A stretch of 42,405 nucleotides of DNA from Metapseudomonas otitidis (lineage in GTDB: Bacteria; Pseudomonadota; Gammaproteobacteria; Pseudomonadales; Pseudomonadaceae): NCBI RefSeq assembly GCF_900111835.1, contig NZ_FOJP01000031.1, positions 1 through 42,405 of the forward strand, written 5' to 3'. A program made the position numbers and the translations under genes. A model generated the notes under the pieces. That model was given only the letters and a program-made list of their open reading frames with translations. It was not told where the DNA came from and made no database searches. Below are positions 36,561 to 42,405 of the stretch, in pieces; positions within the stretch are counted from its first letter, which is position 1, and each line of letters begins with the position of its first letter.

Positions 36561-37526
36561 TCAGCGGCAAAAGCGCTCGCGGTACTCGCTGGGCGTCACC
36601 CCCAGGGCCTGGACGAAGGCGCGGCGCAGGTTGTACTCACTGCCGAAGCCGGTTTCCAGCGCCACCCGCTTCAACGCCCCCTCCCCCGCCTCCAGCAACC
36701 GACAGGCCTTTTCCAGCCGCAGCTGCAGCACCAGCCGCGCCGGCGTTATCCCCAGCTCATCCAGGCAATGCCGGTGCAGCGTGCGGGACGACACCGCCAT
36801 CTGCGCCGCCAGCGTCTCCACATCCAGCGCCTCCCGCAGGTGCCCCCGCACCCAGTCCGCCAGCCGCTCCGCCAGGCTGCCCTGCCGGGCCTGCTGGGCC
36901 AGCAGCTCCGCACTGAACTGGCGCTGGCCCCCCGGGCGCCGCAGGTACATCACCAGCCCCTTGGCCACCTGCAATGACAGCTCACGGCCGTGATCCGCCT
37001 CCACCAGGGCCAGGCACAGGTCCATGCCCGCCGTGACGCCGGCCGAGCTGTAGATGCGGCCCGCCTCCACGAAGAGGGACTCCTGCAGCACCTGCAGCCG
37101 AGGGAACAGGCGCTGCAGCAGCTCGGCATAGCGCCAGTGGGTCACCACCGGCCGCCCGTCCAGCAAGCCTGTCTGGGCCAAGAGGAAGGCCCCGGTGCAC
37201 ACCGAACCGCAACGCGCGGCGGCAGGCGCCACAGCGGCCAGCCAACGCGCCAGCGCGCCCCCACCCATCGCGCGCTGCACGCCATGCCCACCCGCCACCA
37301 GCAGCGTTGCCCCGGCCAGCTCATCGGCGGCCGGCAGGGGCTCCGTCATCAGCGCCAGGCCCGTGCTGGAGCGCACCAGCCCGCCCTCGGGCGACAGCAG
37401 CCTGAGGGCATAGCCCTCGCCCTTGGGCAGTGCCTCGCTGGCCGCCGCGAACACCTCCGCCGGCCCGGTCGCATCGAGCAGCTGGAAGTCCGGAAACACC
37501 ACGAGCGCCACCTGATGGCCGGCCAT
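36561..37526 (-). CDS. GlxA-type transcriptional regulator (DJ-1/PfpI + AraC domains)
   Basis: A 321-residue regulator. The N-terminal DJ-1/PfpI-like domain (about 1-190) contains GSVCTGAFLLAQTGLLDGRPVVTHW, with a nucleophile-elbow-type Cys and a His. The C-terminal AraC helix-turn-helix pair (about 215-320) shows LAAQMAVSSRTLHRHCLDELGITPARLVLQLRL and VALETGFGSEYNLRRAFVQALGVTPSEYR. Related proteins (GbdR, ArgR, CdhR) sense amino-compound metabolites. The ligand here is unknown. The start was set at MAGHQVALVV, seven bases after GAGG, not the upstream ATG. Divergent from an exported DJ-1 protein, its probable target. Confidence 0.88.
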   Translation of the reverse strand: MAGHQVALVVFPDFQLLDATGPAEVFAAASEALPKGEGYALRLLSPEGGLVRSSTGLALMTEPLPAADELAGATLLVAGGHGVQRAMGGGALARWLAAVAPAAARCGSVCTGAFLLAQTGLLDGRPVVTHWRYAELLQRLFPRLQVLQESLFVEAGRIYSSAGVTAGMDLCLALVEADHGRELSLQVAKGLVMYLRRPGGQRQFSAELLAQQARQGSLAERLADWVRGHLREALDVETLAAQMAVSSRTLHRHCLDELGITPARLVLQLRLEKACRLLEAGEGALKRVALETGFGSEYNLRRAFVQALGVTPSEYRERFCR

Positions 37527-37634
37527 GCCACACACCTCGGAACAGACAGAAAAAGTTGGCAGATATTCACCTATCGACGTCATTCACGACAGCCCGCCGA
37601 TCCGCAGACTGTGACCAATTGACGGAGAACGCCC

Positions 37635-38699
37635 ATGCGCACCCTGCTACTGATCCTCGCGAGCCTGCTGTTAACCACCCCGGCCCTGGCGGACGACGCC
37701 CTGCCGCCCTACCACCCCCGCTTCGGGCGGACGCAGCCGGTGATCGCCGTGGTCGCCGAGAACGGCATGACCGAACTGGTGGATCTTCTCGTGCCCTTCT
37801 CGGTACTCAGCCGCGCCCAGGTGGGCGAGGTGATCACCCTGTCCACCCAGCCGGGCCCCGTGCAGCTGATGCCGGCACTGCGGATGCGCGCCCAGGCCAC
37901 CGTCGATGCCTTCGAACAGCGCTACCCGGACGGGGCGGACTACCTCATCGTCCCTGCCGTGCACCACAGCGACGACCCGCGCCTCACCCGCTTCGTCGCC
38001 GAACAGGCGGCACGGGGCGCCACCGTCGTCGGCATCTGCGATGGCGTACTGGTGCTGGGCCAGGCCGGCCTGCTGGACGGCCGCCGGGCCACCGGGCACT
38101 GGTACTCCCGCGACGAACGGCAGGCCGACTACCCGCGCACCCAGTGGCAGGAGGACCGCCGCTACCTGGCCGACGGCAACCTCGTCACCACCTCCGGCGT
38201 CAGCGCCGCACTGCCCGCCTCACTGGCCCTGGTGGCGGCCATCGCCGGGGACGAAAAGGCCTACGCCGTCGGCCGCGAGATCGGTGTGGAGCGCTGGTCC
38301 GCCGAGCACCACAGCCTCGGCTTCGCCCTCGGCACCCGGGGCTACCTGACCGCCGCCGGCAACTGGCTGCTGCCCTGGCGCCAGGAGACCCTGGCCGTGA
38401 CGCTGGCCCCCGGCATGGACGAAGCGACCCTGGCGCTGCAGGTGGATGCCTGGGCCCGGACCTTCCGCACCCGCGTGGTGGGCAGCGCCGGCACGCCCGT
38501 CACCAGTCTCCACGGCCTGGAGCTGCTGCCCGATGCTGCCGAAGCCGAGGACACCGTCGAGCTGCAAGCCCCCCAGGCCCTGCCCGGCGCCGTACTGGAC
38601 GAAGCCCTGCAGGCCATCGACACACGCTACGGCAGCGCCACTGCAGACCTGGTCGCAGCCCAGCTGGAATATCCCTACAAGCCCCTTCGCGCCCCTTGA
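37635..38699 (+). CDS. Exported DJ-1/PfpI family protein
   Basis: A 354-residue protein with a Sec signal peptide (residues 1-19, cleavage near TPALA). The DJ-1/PfpI (class I amidotransferase-like) domain covers about residues 34-210. The nucleophile elbow is VVGICDGVLVLGQAGLLDGRR, with a following GHW, and TTSGVSAALPASLALV is the conserved C-terminal strand of the domain. The last 140 residues are of unknown type. The segment AGLLDGR-x2-T-x-HW is nearly shared with the divergent GlxA-type regulator. The enzymatic activity is unknown; a hydrolase, isomerase or deglycase-like role is possible. Confidence 0.85.
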   Translation: MRTLLLILASLLLTTPALADDALPPYHPRFGRTQPVIAVVAENGMTELVDLLVPFSVLSRAQVGEVITLSTQPGPVQLMPALRMRAQATVDAFEQRYPDGADYLIVPAVHHSDDPRLTRFVAEQAARGATVVGICDGVLVLGQAGLLDGRRATGHWYSRDERQADYPRTQWQEDRRYLADGNLVTTSGVSAALPASLALVAAIAGDEKAYAVGREIGVERWSAEHHSLGFALGTRGYLTAAGNWLLPWRQETLAVTLAPGMDEATLALQVDAWARTFRTRVVGSAGTPVTSLHGLELLPDAAEAEDTVELQAPQALPGAVLDEALQAIDTRYGSATADLVAAQLEYPYKPLRAP

Positions 38700-38740
38700 A
38701 GGCGGCCCGGCGTTGCAGGCAACCTTGTCGCCATCTCGGC

Positions 38741-38756
38741 AAACAACAACAAGGAA
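38741..38756 (+). promoter_or_regulatory. CA motif overlapping the acs ribosome binding site
   Basis: AAACAACAACAA (38741-38752) runs directly into the Shine-Dalgarno AAGGAA (38751-38756), seven bases before the acs ATG. It fits the AANAANAA pattern bound by Hfq with Crc to block translation under catabolite repression. Confidence 0.72.
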
Positions 38757-38762
38757 TTCGCC

Positions 38763-40700
<1,938 letters not shown>

Positions 40701-40714
40701 CCCCACGCCACCCG

Positions 40715-40746
40715 CGCCCGGCCGTCGCAAGGCGGCCGGGCGTTTT
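40715..40746 (+). terminator. Intrinsic terminator of acs
   Basis: CGCCCGGCCG (40715-40724) and CGGCCGGGCG (40733-40742) form a 10-bp stem followed by TTTTC, 15 bases after the acs stop. Confidence 0.87.
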
Positions 40747-40817
40747 CATCCCGGCACCAAGCCTGCGACATGCCGCTGCTTGTAGCGGAGCGCGAGTACG
40801 CTGTAGCGTTGCCCACC

Positions 40818-41693
40818 ATGAACCTCATACGCACCCGCATCGAACGCCAGATCCACAGCCTCACCGGCGCCTCCCTCGGCCTGCTCGACCTGGAGAACCC
40901 CAGGGGCGACCCCGGCCTGTTCGGCCCCGACTCCGTGGTCTGGCGGGTACACGGCGACTTCACCTCGATGATGACCGGCGGCATCAGTGCCCTGCTGCTG
41001 CAGATGCTGCACCCTCTGGCGCTGGCCGGCGTGTGGGACCACTCCAACTTCCGCGAGGACATGCTCGGCCGCCTGCGCCGCACCAGCCTGTTCATCTCCG
41101 GTACCACCTATGCCGGCCGCGAGGACGCCGAGCGGCTGATAGAGAAGGTGAAGACCATCCACCTGCAGGTGACGGGCACCGCCCCGGATGGTCGGCCCTA
41201 TGCCGCCAGCGATCCCGACCTGCTGACCTGGGTGCACGTGGCGGAAGTCAGCTGCTTCCTCCAGGGCTACCTGGCCTACCTCGACCCGACCCTCTCCCCG
41301 ACCGACCAGGACCGCTACTACGACGAGATCGCCCTGGTGGCCGAACGCCTGGGCGCCCGCGGCGTGCCGCGCTCGCGCCAGGCCATCGCCGCCTACCTGG
41401 AGCGGATGCGCCCGCAGCTGCTGTGCGACGACCGCACCCGCGAGGTGGTCCGCCTGCTGCGCAACGTCCCGGCCCCCAGCGCCCTGGCCAAGCCGGTCGG
41501 CCACCTGATGATGCAGGGCGGGATCGCCCTGCTGCCCGACTGGGCACAAAGGCTGCTGGGCCTGGAACTGCCCGCCTGGCAGCGACCGCTGGTGCACAGC
41601 GGCGTGCAACGCACCGCCTCCATGGTGCGCTGGGCCATGCGCGACAGCGCCGCGCTCAAAGCTCGACGGCGCATGGGGCTGCCCACGTACTGA
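40818..41693 (+). CDS. MpaB/DUF2236 family oxygenase-like protein
   Basis: A 291-residue mostly helical protein of the DUF2236 family, now often called oxygenase MpaB family after a fungal mycophenolate enzyme and including the rubber-degrading heme protein Lcp group. Family features visible are GPDSVVWRVHGDFTSMMTGGISALLLQMLHPLALAGVWDHSNFREDMLGRL and RRTSLFISGTTYAG. The His residues in HPLALAGVWDHS could take part in metal or heme binding. The substrate is unknown. No strong ribosome binding site supports either this ATG or one 48 bases earlier; MNLIRTRIERQ was chosen by resemblance to relatives. Confidence 0.82.
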   Translation: MNLIRTRIERQIHSLTGASLGLLDLENPRGDPGLFGPDSVVWRVHGDFTSMMTGGISALLLQMLHPLALAGVWDHSNFREDMLGRLRRTSLFISGTTYAGREDAERLIEKVKTIHLQVTGTAPDGRPYAASDPDLLTWVHVAEVSCFLQGYLAYLDPTLSPTDQDRYYDEIALVAERLGARGVPRSRQAIAAYLERMRPQLLCDDRTREVVRLLRNVPAPSALAKPVGHLMMQGGIALLPDWAQRLLGLELPAWQRPLVHSGVQRTASMVRWAMRDSAALKARRRMGLPTY

Positions 41694-41781
41694 GTGACTG
41701 GTTGGCGCACGTTCGCTGTGCGACCATTGCGACCCTTCCGGTCACAGACTGATCTGCTCCGCTGATTCGAGGACTTGAAAC

Positions 41782-42405
41782 ATGCAAGACGTCGTCATCG
41801 TTGCCGCCACCCGTACCGCCGTCGGCAGCTTCCAGGGCTCGCTGGCCAACATCCCCGCGCCGGAGCTGGGCGCCGCCGTGATCCGCCAGTTGCTGGCCCA
41901 GACCGGCCTCGATGGGGCCCAGGTCGACGAGGTCATCCTCGGCCAGGTGCTCACCGCAGGCTCCGGCCAGAACCCCGCCCGCCAGGCCGCCATCCTCGCC
42001 GAGCTGCCCCACGCCGTGCCGGCCCTGACCCTGAACAAGGTCTGCGGCTCCGGACTCAAGGCCTTGCACCTCGCGGCCCAGGCCATTCGCTGCGGCGATG
42101 CCGAGGTGGTGATCGCTGGCGGCCAGGAGAATATGAGCCTCGCCCCCTACGTGATGCCCGGTGCCCGTACCGGCCTGCGCATGGGCCACGCCAAGCTGGT
42201 GGACACCATGATCCAGGACGGCCTGTGGGACGCCTTCAACGACTACCACATGGGCATCACCGCCGAGAACCTGGTGGAAAAGTACGGCATCAGCCGGGAA
42301 GCCCAGGACGCCTTCGCCGCCGCCTCCCAGCAGAAGGCCTGCGCGGCCATCGAAGGTGGGCGCTTCAAGGACGAGATCACCCCCATCCTGATCCCGCAGA
42401 AGAAG
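41782..42405 (+). CDS. Acetyl-CoA acetyltransferase (thiolase), cut by window end
   Basis: The first 208 codons of a thiolase (full length usually about 390). The N-terminal [22 protein letters not shown] and the nucleophile Cys88 in [11 protein letters not shown] are intact, followed by [12 protein letters not shown]. The biosynthetic/degradative acetoacetyl-CoA thiolase type (AtoB/PhaA-like) is indicated rather than FadA, but the subgroup cannot be fixed without the C-terminal half. GAGGA precedes the ATG. Translation continues in frame to the last base of the window. Confidence 0.92.
   Translation, partial: MQDVVIVAATRTAVGSFQGSLANIPAPELGAAVIRQLLAQTGLDGAQVDEVILGQVLTAGSGQNPARQAAILAELPHAVPALTLNKVCGSGLKALHLAAQAIRCGDAEVVIAGGQENMSLAPYVMPGARTGLRMGHAKLVDTMIQDGLWDAFNDYHMGITAENLVEKYGISREAQDAFAAASQQKACAAIEGGRFKDEITPILIPQKK

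Overview
The window is a GC-rich, densely packed chromosomal segment whose gene order closely matches the Pseudomonas core block known in P. aeruginosa as roughly PA4691 to PA4733 (msrQ to acsB). The genus is inferred from this remembered synteny, from the Pseudomonas-type CbrAB/CrcZ and PrrF loci, and from overall protein character. I ran no database search. I see no insertion sequences, phage genes, CRISPR arrays or tRNA genes.

Layout. (1) 1-7446: a strong minus-strand promoter at the left edge looks like an rRNA operon P1 promoter firing out of the window. It is followed by msrP-msrQ (periplasmic methionine sulfoxide repair), pssA (phosphatidylserine synthase) and the branched-chain amino acid genes ilvC, ilvY, ilvH and ilvI, with a palindromic IlvY operator between ilvC and ilvY. 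(2) 7447-11365: a DUF4124 protein, then the minus-strand set mrcB (PBP1b), a TPR lipoprotein and a YqcC protein. (3) 11480-14755: four plus-strand genes, namely a kinase-like/P-loop fusion, a pentapeptide-repeat protein, a TfoX C-terminal-domain protein and the cyclic-nucleotide-domain protein CbpA. (4) 14850-21412: an iron block. A Fur-controlled PrrF small RNA lies at one end, and a Fur-controlled heme-uptake operon (phuS-T-U-V-W) runs toward it. deoC and deoD follow phuW on the same strand, and no phuR receptor gene is present. (5) 21590-25371: a Rieske ferredoxin, sfsA, an aminotransferase, dksA and gluQRS. (6) 25434-30563: cbrX-cbrA-cbrB and the non-coding RNA CrcZ, with a recognisable CbrB upstream site and a sigma-54 promoter. 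(7) 30677-36527: pcnB-folK, panB-panC, panD and pgi. (8) 36561-42405: a GlxA-type AraC regulator divergent from an exported DJ-1/PfpI protein, acetyl-CoA synthetase with a CA-rich Hfq/Crc-type motif at its ribosome binding site, an MpaB/DUF2236 protein, and a thiolase cut off by the window end.

How parts connect. CbrAB activates CrcZ, which titrates Hfq/Crc. The acs leader carries a motif of the type Hfq/Crc blocks, so signal, regulator RNA and a plausible target lie within 14 kb. Fur controls both ends of the iron block (heme import and PrrF iron sparing). ilv and pan genes share 2-ketoisovalerate chemistry.

I did not find a clearly new defence or mobile system. The least ordinary features are the deoCD insertion behind phuW, the missing phuR, the single PrrF copy, the divergent DJ-1 regulator/enzyme pair and the uncharacterised trio at 11480-13851. 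Where start codons were ambiguous I moved them to the position supported by a ribosome binding site or by the usual start of the family.
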